A stretch of 64,000 bases of DNA from Stenotrophomonas pavanii. Lineage in GTDB: Bacteria > Pseudomonadota > Gammaproteobacteria > Xanthomonadales > Xanthomonadaceae. The position numbers and the translations under genes were made by a program. The stretch is taken from assembly GCF_900101175.1 (NCBI RefSeq), contig NZ_FNFQ01000001.1, positions 620,001 through 684,000 on the forward strand, given 5' to 3'. Below, piece by piece: positions 9,779-17,389 of this stretch. The notes under the pieces are model-generated. The model did no database searches. It was not told the origin of the DNA and saw nothing but the letters and a program-made list of their open reading frames with translations. How positions within the stretch are numbered: position 1 is the stretch's first letter; each line of letters opens with the position of its first letter.

Positions 9779-11590
9779 ATGAATACCCGCATTCCCCCCG
9801 GTCCGGGCGATGTGCCCATGCCGTCGCGCCGCCTGTTCGTGCAAGGCCTGGCTGCTGGCGGCGTGGTCGCTGGCATCGCCGCCGTCGGCGTGCCGCAGCG
9901 CGCGCTTGCCGCCGCCCGCGCCACGCCTCGCCTGGCCGGCGCCCCCGCTGTCCTCAGCGACACCCGCATCGAACTGGCCATCGGCGAATCGCTGGCCAAC
10001 TTCACCGGGCGCACCCGCCCGGCGATCACCGTCAACGGATCGCTGCCGGCACCGATCCTGCGCTGGCGCGAAGGCCAGACCGTGGACCTGTTCGTGCGCA
10101 ACACGCTGGAGCGCCACCCGACCTCGATCCACTGGCACGGCATCCTGCTGCCGGCCAACATGGACGGCGTGCCCGGCCTGAGCTTCAACGGCATCGGCCC
10201 CGGCGAGACCTACCACTACCACTTCCAGCTGAAGCAGTCGGGCACCTACTGGTACCACAGCCATTCGATGTTCCAGGAGCAGGCCGGCCTGTACGGTGCA
10301 CTGATCATCGATCCGGCCGAGCCAGCGCCGTACCACCACGACCGCGAGCACGTGATCCTGCTGTCCGACTGGACCGACATGGACCCGGGGGCGTTGTTCC
10401 GGCGCATGAAGAAGCTCGCCGAGCACGACAACTACTACAAGCGCACCCTGCCCGACTTCCTGCGCGATGCGAAGCGTGACGGCTGGTCGGCCGCGCTGTC
10501 CGACCGCGGCATGTGGGGCCGGATGCGGATGACGCCCGCCGACATCTCCGACATCAACGCGCACACCTACACCTACCTGATGAACGGTACGGCGCCCGCC
10601 GGCAACTGGACCGGGCTGTTCCGCAGCGGGGAAAAGGTACTGCTGCGCTTCATCAATGGCGCCTCGATGACCTACTTCGATGTGCGCATTCCCGGCCTGA
10701 AGATGACCGTGGTCGCCGCCGATGGCCAGTACATCCATCCGGTCAGCATCGATGAGTTCCGCATCGCTCCCGCCGAAACCTACGATGTGCTGGTCGAGCC
10801 CACCGGCCAGGACGCGTTCACCATCTTCTGCCAGGACATGGGCCGCACCGGCTTCGCCGCCGGCACGCTGGCGGTAAGCCATGGCCTGCAGGCGCCGATC
10901 CCTGCACGCGACCCGCGCCCGTTGCTGACCATGAGCGACATGGGGCATGACATGGGCAGTGGCGGTCATGGCGGGCACGACATGGCCGCGATGAAGGGCA
11001 TGGAAGGCGGCTGCGGCGCCAGCATGGGCCACGGTGCGCATGGCGGCGGTGATGCCGCCAGCAAGGCGCCAAAGCACCCGCCCAGCGAGCGCAACAACCC
11101 GCTGGTGGACATGCAGAGCTCGGCGACCGAACCGAAGCTGGACGACCCTGGCATCGGCCTGCGCGACAACGGCCGCAAGGTGCTGACCTACGGCGCGATG
11201 CGCAGCCTGTTCGAGGATCCGGATGGCCGCGAGCCGGGCCGCGAGATCGAGCTGCACCTGACCGGGCACATGGAGAAATTCTCCTGGTCGTTCGACGGCA
11301 TCCCGTTCGCCAGCGCCGAACCACTGCGGCTGAACTACGGCGAGCGCATGCGCATCGTGCTGGTCAACGACACCATGATGCAGCACCCGATCCACCTGCA
11401 CGGCGTATGGAGCGATCTGGAGAACGCGCAGGAGGAATTCCAGGTGCGCAAGCACACCATCGACATGCCGCCCGGCACCCGCCGCAGCTACCGCGTGCGT
11501 GCCGATGCGCTCGGCCGCTGGGCGTACCACTGCCATCTGCTCTACCACATGGAAGCGGGCATGATGCGCGAAGTGAGGATCGAAGAATGA
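9779..11590 (+). CDS. copA: CopA, periplasmic multicopper oxidase of copper resistance
   Basis: Oxidises Cu(I) and binds copper in the periplasm. A twin-arginine signal (SRRLFVQ at 16-22, then a hydrophobic stretch cut near ALAA at about 44) fits export of a folded cupredoxin enzyme. Type 2/3 copper motifs are all visible: HWHG and YHSH near the N-terminus, HPIHLHG and HCHLLYHMEAGM at the C-terminus. A Met/His/Gly-rich insert at about 380-425 (MGHDM, GHDMAAM, MGHGAHGG) is the extra copper-binding region of PcoA/CopA proteins. Start chosen for the TGGAG 8 nt before the ATG at 9779. The stop overlaps copB as ATGA. Confidence 0.95.
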   Translation: MNTRIPPGPGDVPMPSRRLFVQGLAAGGVVAGIAAVGVPQRALAAARATPRLAGAPAVLSDTRIELAIGESLANFTGRTRPAITVNGSLPAPILRWREGQTVDLFVRNTLERHPTSIHWHGILLPANMDGVPGLSFNGIGPGETYHYHFQLKQSGTYWYHSHSMFQEQAGLYGALIIDPAEPAPYHHDREHVILLSDWTDMDPGALFRRMKKLAEHDNYYKRTLPDFLRDAKRDGWSAALSDRGMWGRMRMTPADISDINAHTYTYLMNGTAPAGNWTGLFRSGEKVLLRFINGASMTYFDVRIPGLKMTVVAADGQYIHPVSIDEFRIAPAETYDVLVEPTGQDAFTIFCQDMGRTGFAAGTLAVSHGLQAPIPARDPRPLLTMSDMGHDMGSGGHGGHDMAAMKGMEGGCGASMGHGAHGGGDAASKAPKHPPSERNNPLVDMQSSATEPKLDDPGIGLRDNGRKVLTYGAMRSLFEDPDGREPGREIELHLTGHMEKFSWSFDGIPFASAEPLRLNYGERMRIVLVNDTMMQHPIHLHGVWSDLENAQEEFQVRKHTIDMPPGTRRSYRVRADALGRWAYHCHLLYHMEAGMMREVRIEE

Positions 11591-12573
11591 GCCGCTCACT
11601 GCTTTCCCCCAGCCTGCTGGCCCTGGGCCTGGCTGCCGCGTTGCCGGCGTTCGCGCAATCGCATGCCGGGCATGACATGGGCGCGATGGAGCCACCGGCG
11701 AAGACCGCAGGAACGCCGGCCGAACAGGTCGATCCGGTCGATCATTCGAAAATGGACCATTCGACGATGGACCATTCGACGATGGATCACTCCACGATGG
11801 ACCACGCAGCGATGGGTCACGCCTCGCCCGCCTCGCCCGCCTCGCCCGCCTCGCCCGCGTCCACCGAACCGCGCGAACCCATCCCGGTGCCCACCGATGC
11901 TGACCGCGCTGCGGCCTTCCCGCCGATCGCCCATGGCGCGATGGAGCACGCGCCGGAGATCAACAGCCTGCTGCTGATCGACCGCCTCGAACACTGGGAC
12001 GGCAAGGACAGCACGGGCCAGGCCTGGGAGGCCACCGGGTGGGTCGGTGGCAACATCAACCGCCTGTGGCTGCGCACCGACGGCGAACGCAGCAAAGGCC
12101 GCACCGAGTCATCGGCGGTTGAAGCCCTGTATGGCCGCAGTGTGTCGCCGTGGTGGGACGTGCTGGTCGGCGTGCGCCAGGACTTCCGGCCGGCCGACTC
12201 ACGCACCTGGGCAGCGCTCGGCATCCAGGGCCTGGCGCCGTACAAGTTCGAGAGCTCGGCCACGCTGTACATGGGTTCCGGTGGCCAGGTGCTGGCCAAG
12301 GCCGAGGTCGAGTACGACGTGCTGCTGACCAACCGCCTGATCCTGCAGCCGCTGCTGGAAGCCACCGTGGCGGCCAAGGATGAACCGGAGTACGGCATTG
12401 GTCGTGGCCTGAACAAGGTCGAAGCCGGGCTGCGCCTGCGCTATGAGTTCAGCCGCCGCTTTGCGCCGTACATCGGCATCAGCCACGAACGCACGTTTGG
12501 CGACACCGCCGACTATGCCGGGGACCACGCGCGCGACACGCGCTGGGTCGCCGGCGTGCGCATGTGGTTCTGA
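11587..12573 (+). CDS. copB: CopB, outer-membrane copper resistance protein
   Basis: A 328-residue CopB/PcoB family protein: a signal peptide (cut near PAFAQ), a Met/His-rich head and a C-terminal beta-barrel domain ending in the aromatic residue F (VRMWF). The head holds four MDH(S/A)-type repeats (DHSTM three times, then DHAAM), likely copper ligands, followed by four SPA repeats. The barrel part, from about residue 110, has the family segments RLEHWDG and WWDVLVGVRQDFRP. It overlaps copA by 4 nt (ATGA), so translation is probably coupled. Both repeat blocks are short tandem DNA repeats and could vary in copy number. Confidence 0.94.
   Translation: MSRSLLSPSLLALGLAAALPAFAQSHAGHDMGAMEPPAKTAGTPAEQVDPVDHSKMDHSTMDHSTMDHSTMDHAAMGHASPASPASPASPASTEPREPIPVPTDADRAAAFPPIAHGAMEHAPEINSLLLIDRLEHWDGKDSTGQAWEATGWVGGNINRLWLRTDGERSKGRTESSAVEALYGRSVSPWWDVLVGVRQDFRPADSRTWAALGIQGLAPYKFESSATLYMGSGGQVLAKAEVEYDVLLTNRLILQPLLEATVAAKDEPEYGIGRGLNKVEAGLRLRYEFSRRFAPYIGISHERTFGDTADYAGDHARDTRWVAGVRMWF
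11752..11860 (+). repeat. Tandem repeats inside copB
   Basis: Three 15-nt units encoding DHSTM start near 11757, with a fourth diverged unit, followed by four perfect 9-nt units GCCTCGCCC encoding SPA (about 11821-11856). Both unit lengths are multiples of three, so copy-number change would keep the frame. Confidence 0.8.
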
Positions 12574-12654
12574 GCAGCGGTTCGCAGGCAGTGGCCAGCC
12601 CCGGCAGCCGCTGGGGCCGGCTACACTGCGCCACGCTCCATTGCAGGCACCCCC

Positions 12655-13167
12655 ATGTCATTGCAGATCCGCCGCGCCACCCTGGCCGATGTCGACGCCC
12701 TGTCGGCCATCGCGATCGCCACCTACAACGAAACCTGGGGCGATTCCTATCCGCCGCAGGAGCTGCATGATTTCCTGCAGACGCACTACAGCAGCGAACC
12801 GCAGCGCACCGAACTGTCCGACCCACGCAGCGCGATCTGGCTGCTGATGGACGGTAACGCCGTGGTCGGCTATCTGGCTGCCGGCGCCAACACCCTGCCC
12901 CATGCCGATGCATGCGAGGGCGACATCGAACTGAAGCGGTTCTACATCCTGGCCGCACACCAGAACGGCGGCCATGGTGCACGCCTGATGGACGCGTTCA
13001 TGGCCTGGCTGGACCAGCCGCAGCGCCGCACCCTGTGGGTGGGCGTATGGGAAGAAAACTTCGGCGCGCAGCGCTTCTACGCGCGATACGGCTGCAGCAA
13101 GGTCGGCGAGTACGACTTCATCGTCGGTGACACGCACGACCGCGAGTTCATCCTGCGGCGGCCATGA
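12655..13167 (+). CDS. GNAT-family N-acetyltransferase
   Basis: A 170-residue acetyl-CoA-dependent transferase of unknown substrate. The GNAT fold shows in the N-terminal IRRAT(L)xD start, the acetyl-CoA loop region (FYILAAHQNGGHGARLMDAF, about 99-118) and the C-terminal GVWEENFGAQRFYARYG segment. A second protein of the same subfamily is encoded at 33686-34207; both share the YPPQ, LWxGVWxENFGAQRFYARYG and EFILRR blocks, so the two are paralogues. It follows copB by 81 bp but has no obvious copper role. Confidence 0.85.
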   Translation: MSLQIRRATLADVDALSAIAIATYNETWGDSYPPQELHDFLQTHYSSEPQRTELSDPRSAIWLLMDGNAVVGYLAAGANTLPHADACEGDIELKRFYILAAHQNGGHGARLMDAFMAWLDQPQRRTLWVGVWEENFGAQRFYARYGCSKVGEYDFIVGDTHDREFILRRP

Positions 13168-13177
13168 TCGCGTCTCT

Positions 13178-13234
13178 GTAGAGTCGAGCCACGCTCGACC
13201 ATCGGCGGCAACATCCAGTCGAGCATGGCTCGAC
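13178..13234. repeat. SMAG-like REP pair, GTCGAGC stem
   Basis: A GTAG-headed hairpin at 13178-13199 (GTCGAGC around CAC) and an inverted partner at 13218-13234 (GTCGAGC paired with GCTCGAC). They lie between the 3' ends of two convergent genes. Confidence 0.75.
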
Positions 13235-13242
13235 GCTGCAAG

Positions 13243-13551
13243 CTAGAAATCGAACAGCTCCGACAGGAAGCTGTCCTTCTTCTTTTTGCGGTAGCCCTGG
13301 CCCCGGTTGTCCTCGTAGCGCTGGCCGAGGTGGCGGGTATCACGGTGCATTACCGGTGGCGGCGCGGACGCCGGCGGAGCCTGCACGGGCGCTGGCGGAG
13401 GTACTGCAGCAACCGCACCCGCACGCTCGATGATCTTGTCCAGCTCGCCACGATCCAGCCATACCCGCCGGCAGCTCGGGCAGTAGTCAATCTCGATGCC
13501 ATGGCGTTCGGCCATCTGCAGGGTCTGGGTCTTGCACACGGGGCACAGCAT
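13243..13551 (-). CDS. TFIIB-type zinc-ribbon protein
   Basis: A 102-residue protein with an N-terminal four-cysteine zinc ribbon (CPVC at 3-6 and CPSC about 20 residues on) followed by RRVWLDRGELDKI, the signature of the zf-TFIIB family (PF13453-like). A Pro/Ala-rich linker then leads to a Lys-rich tail and the hydrophobic end FLSELFDF. Function unknown; such proteins are common and uncharacterised. The ATG at 13551 is preceded by AGGAG 8 nt upstream. Divergent from the CPBP protease gene. Confidence 0.85.
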   Translation of the reverse strand: MLCPVCKTQTLQMAERHGIEIDYCPSCRRVWLDRGELDKIIERAGAVAAVPPPAPVQAPPASAPPPVMHRDTRHLGQRYEDNRGQGYRKKKKDSFLSELFDF

Positions 13552-13700
13552 CGGCGTCGCTCCTGTCGGTGTGGTAACGACTCTACCTGCGCGGCGATGA
13601 CTCTGCGGCAACACATGACCGATGGCACAAGGACTTCCGGCGCGTGCCAGCCCACCTGCCGCGCAGCACACTGCGGTCTCGTTCCGCCGGAGGTGCGTGC

Positions 13701-14468
13701 ATGACTGTGCTGTCCCGCCAGCCCGCCGCCGTACGCGTGCTGCTGGTCCTGCTCGGCGTCGGCCTGGGCCTGAACCTGCGCGATATCGCCGCGGCCATCG
13801 GCACACCGATCCCGGCGCTGCCGATCCCCTATGGCGGCAGCCTGCTCGACAACGCACTGGCGGTGCTGATGGCAGTGCTGTTGGCCCTGCTGCTGCGCCC
13901 CCGCGGCATGGGGCTGCTGGCCAGCCTCGGGCTGCGCGGAAACGGCTGGGGCGGACCGTTGTGGGTGCTGCTGGCCAGCCTGACCTGCTGGCTGGGACTG
14001 GCGCTGCTCGGCACGCCGAACACCGCGCTGACCGCGTTGGACGCCACGATGCTGGCGGTCCTGTTCCCACTGGCCGAGGAAGTGCTGTTCCGCGGCCTCG
14101 GCTTCGTGCTGCTGGTGAAGATCGTGCGCGCCCCCTGGCCATGGCTCGCGCTGCCGCAGGCGCTGTTGTTCGGCATGGTGCACTGGCTCGGATTCGGCGG
14201 GCTTGATGGTGGCGGCACCGCACTGTTCGTCGGTGCGGTGATCGCCCTCGGTGGCTTCATCTTCGCCTGGCTCGACCACCTCGACGGCGACACCCTGTGG
14301 TGCGGCCTGGTCCTGCACGTTTCGATGAACCTTGCCTGGAATGTGTTCAGCCTCGACGACGCCGTCGCACTGGGCTGGCAGGCCACCGGCCTGCGCATCG
14401 GCACCGCCCTGCTGGCGGTCGCGGTCCTGGCCTGGCAGGTGCGCCGCCGGCGCCAGACGCACCTGTAA
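13701..14468 (+). CDS. CPBP-family intramembrane metalloprotease
   Basis: A 255-residue polytopic membrane protein with about seven hydrophobic segments. The CPBP/Rce1-type active-site motifs are complete: EE at 126-127 with R131 (AEEVLFRG), H161 (GMVHW), and H206 with N210 (HVSMN). Such proteins are abortive-infection-like or bacteriocin-immunity-type proteases, usually of unknown substrate. A strong CCGGAGG precedes the ATG at 13701. It is followed 94 bp later by a stand-alone receiver protein on the same strand; a shared transcript is possible but not shown. Confidence 0.87.
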   Translation: MTVLSRQPAAVRVLLVLLGVGLGLNLRDIAAAIGTPIPALPIPYGGSLLDNALAVLMAVLLALLLRPRGMGLLASLGLRGNGWGGPLWVLLASLTCWLGLALLGTPNTALTALDATMLAVLFPLAEEVLFRGLGFVLLVKIVRAPWPWLALPQALLFGMVHWLGFGGLDGGGTALFVGAVIALGGFIFAWLDHLDGDTLWCGLVLHVSMNLAWNVFSLDDAVALGWQATGLRIGTALLAVAVLAWQVRRRRQTHL

Positions 14469-14562
14469 CGCCCACTTAGCTTGCCGTGCACGCCGGTATC
14501 ACCCCCGGCTTGCGCATACTTGCGCGCCTTTCGCTCCCCCTGTTGTCCGGAGTTGCCGCGTC

Positions 14563-14985
14563 ATGTTGCTGTCCAAGCGCCACGTTGAGCCCCGCGTCCT
14601 GTTGATCGAGGACGCAGAAGAAACCCGTGAACTGAGCCGCTTGGCGCTGGAAAGCCAGGCGTGCCATGTGGTGGGCGTGAGCTCTGCCGAAGCGGCACTG
14701 GGCCTGCTGGCAGCCGGCGAACGTTTCGACCTGCTGTTCACCGATGTCAACCTGGGCCCGATCAGCGGCATCGAGGCCGCCAACCGGGTCCGCAACCTCC
14801 ACCCCCAGCTGCCGATCCTGGTGACGTCGGGCATGGACCAGCACGCGGTGCTGCCCCAGTTGCGCGACGGCATTCATTTCCTGCCCAAGCCCTACAACAT
14901 GAGCGAACTGCTCGATGCGATCCGGCTCTGCTTCCGGCACGCCGATGTGGGCGTATTGACCGGACCGGATGCACAGGCAGCCTGA
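14563..14985 (+). CDS. Stand-alone response-regulator receiver protein
   Basis: A 140-residue CheY-like protein made of one receiver domain only. It has acidic residues at 16-17 (LLIEDAEET), the phosphoacceptor D61 in LLFTDVNLG, the conserved T/S at 89 (VTSG) and the Lys at 109 (FLPKP). There is no output domain, so it should act by protein contact. No histidine kinase is adjacent, so the partner is unknown. The start codon is backed by TCCGGAG. Confidence 0.88.
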   Translation: MLLSKRHVEPRVLLIEDAEETRELSRLALESQACHVVGVSSAEAALGLLAAGERFDLLFTDVNLGPISGIEAANRVRNLHPQLPILVTSGMDQHAVLPQLRDGIHFLPKPYNMSELLDAIRLCFRHADVGVLTGPDAQAA

Positions 14986-15009
14986 AGCATTCATCCACAC
15001 CACACCCCG

Positions 15010-15033
15010 ACATCCATGCCATGCGTGGATGCC
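15010..15033. repeat. Degenerate REP-like palindrome
   Basis: ATCCATGCC next to ATGCGTGGAT, a decayed form of the ATCCACGC stem seen at 7152. It lies between convergent genes and may serve as a transcript end. Confidence 0.4.
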
Positions 15034-15041
15034 ACCGGCCA

Positions 15042-15986
15042 TCAACCGCCGGTATACGGCCCCTCGCCCGGCATCACTTCCAGCAGCGCACGGGTGATCG
15101 CCCGCGGGTAGACGGTCAGGTGGTCCTCACCGTCGATCACCACGTTGTCCACCTTCAGCTTGCGGCCACTGCGCTGAAGCTGGGCGGTGAAGTCGGCGGT
15201 CTGGCGCAGCATGTCGTTGCCGGTTGAATAGCGCGGCCCGGGCTTGTCCGTTTCATAGCTGCCCACCGACAACAGCACGCGCGTGGGCTGCGCCGGGATG
15301 ACGGCGGCGTCCTGCATGCGTGGCAGCAGCAGCTGGTCGAACCACAGCGACGGACTGGACAGGATGTAGGTGCTGAACAAGTCCGGCTGGGTGGTCAGCA
15401 CATAGGCGCCGAACAGCGCGCCATAGGAGTGGCCGGCGAACATGCGGCGGGTGGGATCGGTGCGGTAGCGCGCATCGACCATCGGCAGCACCTGCGCCGC
15501 CAGGAAATCGCGGTAGTGCGCGGCCCCGCCGTAGGAGACGTCGTCGCTGTAGTAGCCATCGACCGTACGCGCCGGGGTGCTGGGCGTGTAGTCGCGCGAG
15601 CGGCTCTGCTTGGAGGTCAGCCCCTCCTGCGGCGGCAGCCCGACCAGGATGAAGTTCTCGATGTTGACGCCCTGCTGCCCCACCAGGTTGCGCACGCTGC
15701 GCACCAGCGGAAAACTGTACAGCGCATCGGTCACGTACAGCACCGGATAGTGCTTCTCCGGATGCGCGGCGTAGTCGGCCGGCAGTGCGACCCAGATCGG
15801 GTAATCGCGCCCCGCCGGGTCATGCACGCGCAGCGCTTCGGTCTCCGGCAGCACCACGCCCGTGGCGACCGTGGCTGCGACCTCCTTCGCTCCAGGCTGG
15901 GTTGCTGGCGACGCCACCGACATCGCACAGCCACTCACGGCCAGGCAGGCCGCCACACTCCATCCACGCACACGCTGCATCCACAC
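15042..15986 (-). CDS. PF00756-type esterase, predicted lipoprotein
   Basis: A 314-residue alpha/beta hydrolase of the esterase D/enterochelin-esterase superfamily. The lipobox LAVSGC (C20) predicts a membrane-anchored lipoprotein. The nucleophile elbow GHSYGA places Ser at 187, and DGEDHLTVYP near the C-terminus supplies the likely catalytic His. The substrate could be a siderophore ester, a feruloyl ester or another acyl ester; the sequence does not decide. It is followed 70 bp upstream by a second member of the family in the same orientation. Confidence 0.82.
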   Translation of the reverse strand: MWMQRVRGWSVAACLAVSGCAMSVASPATQPGAKEVAATVATGVVLPETEALRVHDPAGRDYPIWVALPADYAAHPEKHYPVLYVTDALYSFPLVRSVRNLVGQQGVNIENFILVGLPPQEGLTSKQSRSRDYTPSTPARTVDGYYSDDVSYGGAAHYRDFLAAQVLPMVDARYRTDPTRRMFAGHSYGALFGAYVLTTQPDLFSTYILSSPSLWFDQLLLPRMQDAAVIPAQPTRVLLSVGSYETDKPGPRYSTGNDMLRQTADFTAQLQRSGRKLKVDNVVIDGEDHLTVYPRAITRALLEVMPGEGPYTGG

Positions 15987-16066
15987 GCTCCCATTGCGGG
16001 CGGCGCACCGGATGGCGCCGCTGCCGCATCCTCACATGGCATGCCGCGGCACGCCAATCCTCCGGA

Positions 16067-16915
16067 TCAGGGCGAGGCCGACGGCGGCGCCGGGAACAGC
16101 GTGCGCAGCGCCTGCAATGCGGCCGGATGATAGATCGTGGCGTGGGTTTCCTCCGGCAGCGGCAGGTACTTCACCAGCGGCGACGGCGAGGCCTGCTGCA
16201 GGATCTCGGCCAGTCGTGCAGTGGATGCGGCCAGTTCCGGCTGCCCGCTGCTGGCCAGGAACACGCGCGGCCGTGCGCGCGTCACCGCCGGCAGCTGTCT
16301 GGCCGCCCCGGCCAGCATTGCACCCTGGTTCCACCACAGGCTGGGGTCCAGCGCGATGTAGCTGTTGAACAGCGCCGGCTCCCGCAGCAGCGTCTCGACC
16401 ACGAACAGTCCGGCCAGCGACTCGCCGATCAGCGCGCGCTCTTCGGTGGTCGGGTAGCGCTGCCGTACCTGCAGCATCAGTTCATCGCGCAGGAAGCTGC
16501 GGTAAGCCGCCGATCCACCAATGCGTGGCGCGATCTTCTGGTCCTGCGGATCACTGCTGGGGCCGGTCATGTCGCGGCGGCGCTCGGTGTTCTCGATGCC
16601 GACCAGCAGGAACGGGCGCATGCTGCCGTTGCCGCTCAGCACCTGCACCAGCCCGGCCACGTGCAGGAAGTCCTCGCCGATGCCGCCGTCGGGCATGTAC
16701 AGCACCGGCAACGGCGCCTTCGGGTCCAGGCCCCACGGCTGCGGACGGTAGACATTGATGCGGCGGGTTTCGCCCAGCGCCTTCGACTCGATGGTGAAGG
16801 TTTCGCCGATCACCAGTGGGGTTGCGGCAGCCTGTGCGGATGGCGCGGGTTCTGCCGCCTTCAGAGGTGCTGTGGAGACAACCGACAACAACAGTGACAG
16901 CACGATCAGGCGCAT
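16067..16915 (-). CDS. PF00756-type esterase, secreted
   Basis: A 282-residue exported alpha/beta hydrolase with a signal peptide cut near LKAAEP. The nucleophile elbow is GESLAG (Ser at 166) and a C-terminal ETHATIYHPA segment carries the likely His. The fold and segment order match the neighbouring lipoprotein esterase, although sequence identity is modest and the elbow differs (GES against GHS). The start at 16915 is preceded by AGGAAGGGG. The substrate is unknown; IroE/BesA-like siderophore esterases are one relative. Confidence 0.82.
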   Translation of the reverse strand: MRLIVLSLLLSVVSTAPLKAAEPAPSAQAAATPLVIGETFTIESKALGETRRINVYRPQPWGLDPKAPLPVLYMPDGGIGEDFLHVAGLVQVLSGNGSMRPFLLVGIENTERRRDMTGPSSDPQDQKIAPRIGGSAAYRSFLRDELMLQVRQRYPTTEERALIGESLAGLFVVETLLREPALFNSYIALDPSLWWNQGAMLAGAARQLPAVTRARPRVFLASSGQPELAASTARLAEILQQASPSPLVKYLPLPEETHATIYHPAALQALRTLFPAPPSASP

Positions 16916-17082
16916 GACGGGCCCCTTCCTGGGAAAGACGCCGAGCATAGCGTCAAGGCCAGGGCATTGGCGACTCCGCATGCCTGCACGTGTACAACGG
17001 CACTGCGCGATGCTTGAAGTCCCTCAAAGAATGGCTGGCATCCGGGTGCTACCCTGCATCGTTTCCTGCAAGGGGTTCGGAT

Positions 17083-17187
17083 ATGGGAGGTTTCAGCATT
17101 TGGCACTGGATCATTCTTCTGGCCGTCGTTCTCATCCCGGTCGGCATCGCCGCCGTCATCGCAGCGATTGTTCTCAAGCGAAGGTAG
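17083..17187 (+). CDS. 34-residue single-pass membrane microprotein with TatA-like start
   Basis: MGGFSIWHWIILLAVVLI opens the frame, one transmembrane helix follows and a KRR tail ends it. The start closely resembles that of proteobacterial TatA (MGSFSIWHW), but the amphipathic helix and tail of TatA are missing. Nothing downstream of the stop continues a TatA frame that I can see. AAGGGG sits 7 nt before the ATG at 17083. It could be a real small membrane protein or a TatA-end remnant. Confidence 0.55.
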   Translation: MGGFSIWHWIILLAVVLIPVGIAAVIAAIVLKRR

Positions 17188-17389
17188 TAGCTTCTCAGCT
17201 GCGGCCTCCCTTGTTCGCAGGGGGGCTGCGCCGCGCTGCACGCCATCAGCGCGTGGCCCGAACCTCCGGTTCTGCGGGTCGGCCAAGCGTCGCACACAGT
17301 CGTGCAAGCCAACCCGACGCACTGGCCGGTCCGGTGCCGCCCCAGGACGGGACCGGGTCAGTACAATGCGCGGCAGCAGGGGAGAAAAG

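Noticed and set aside
9275..11695. An 806-codon - strand open frame opposite copA
   Set aside because: Shadow of copA; copA has full copper motifs and a Tat signal.
11752..11860. Possible non-coding satellite
   Set aside because: Units of 15 and 9 nt are in frame inside copB.
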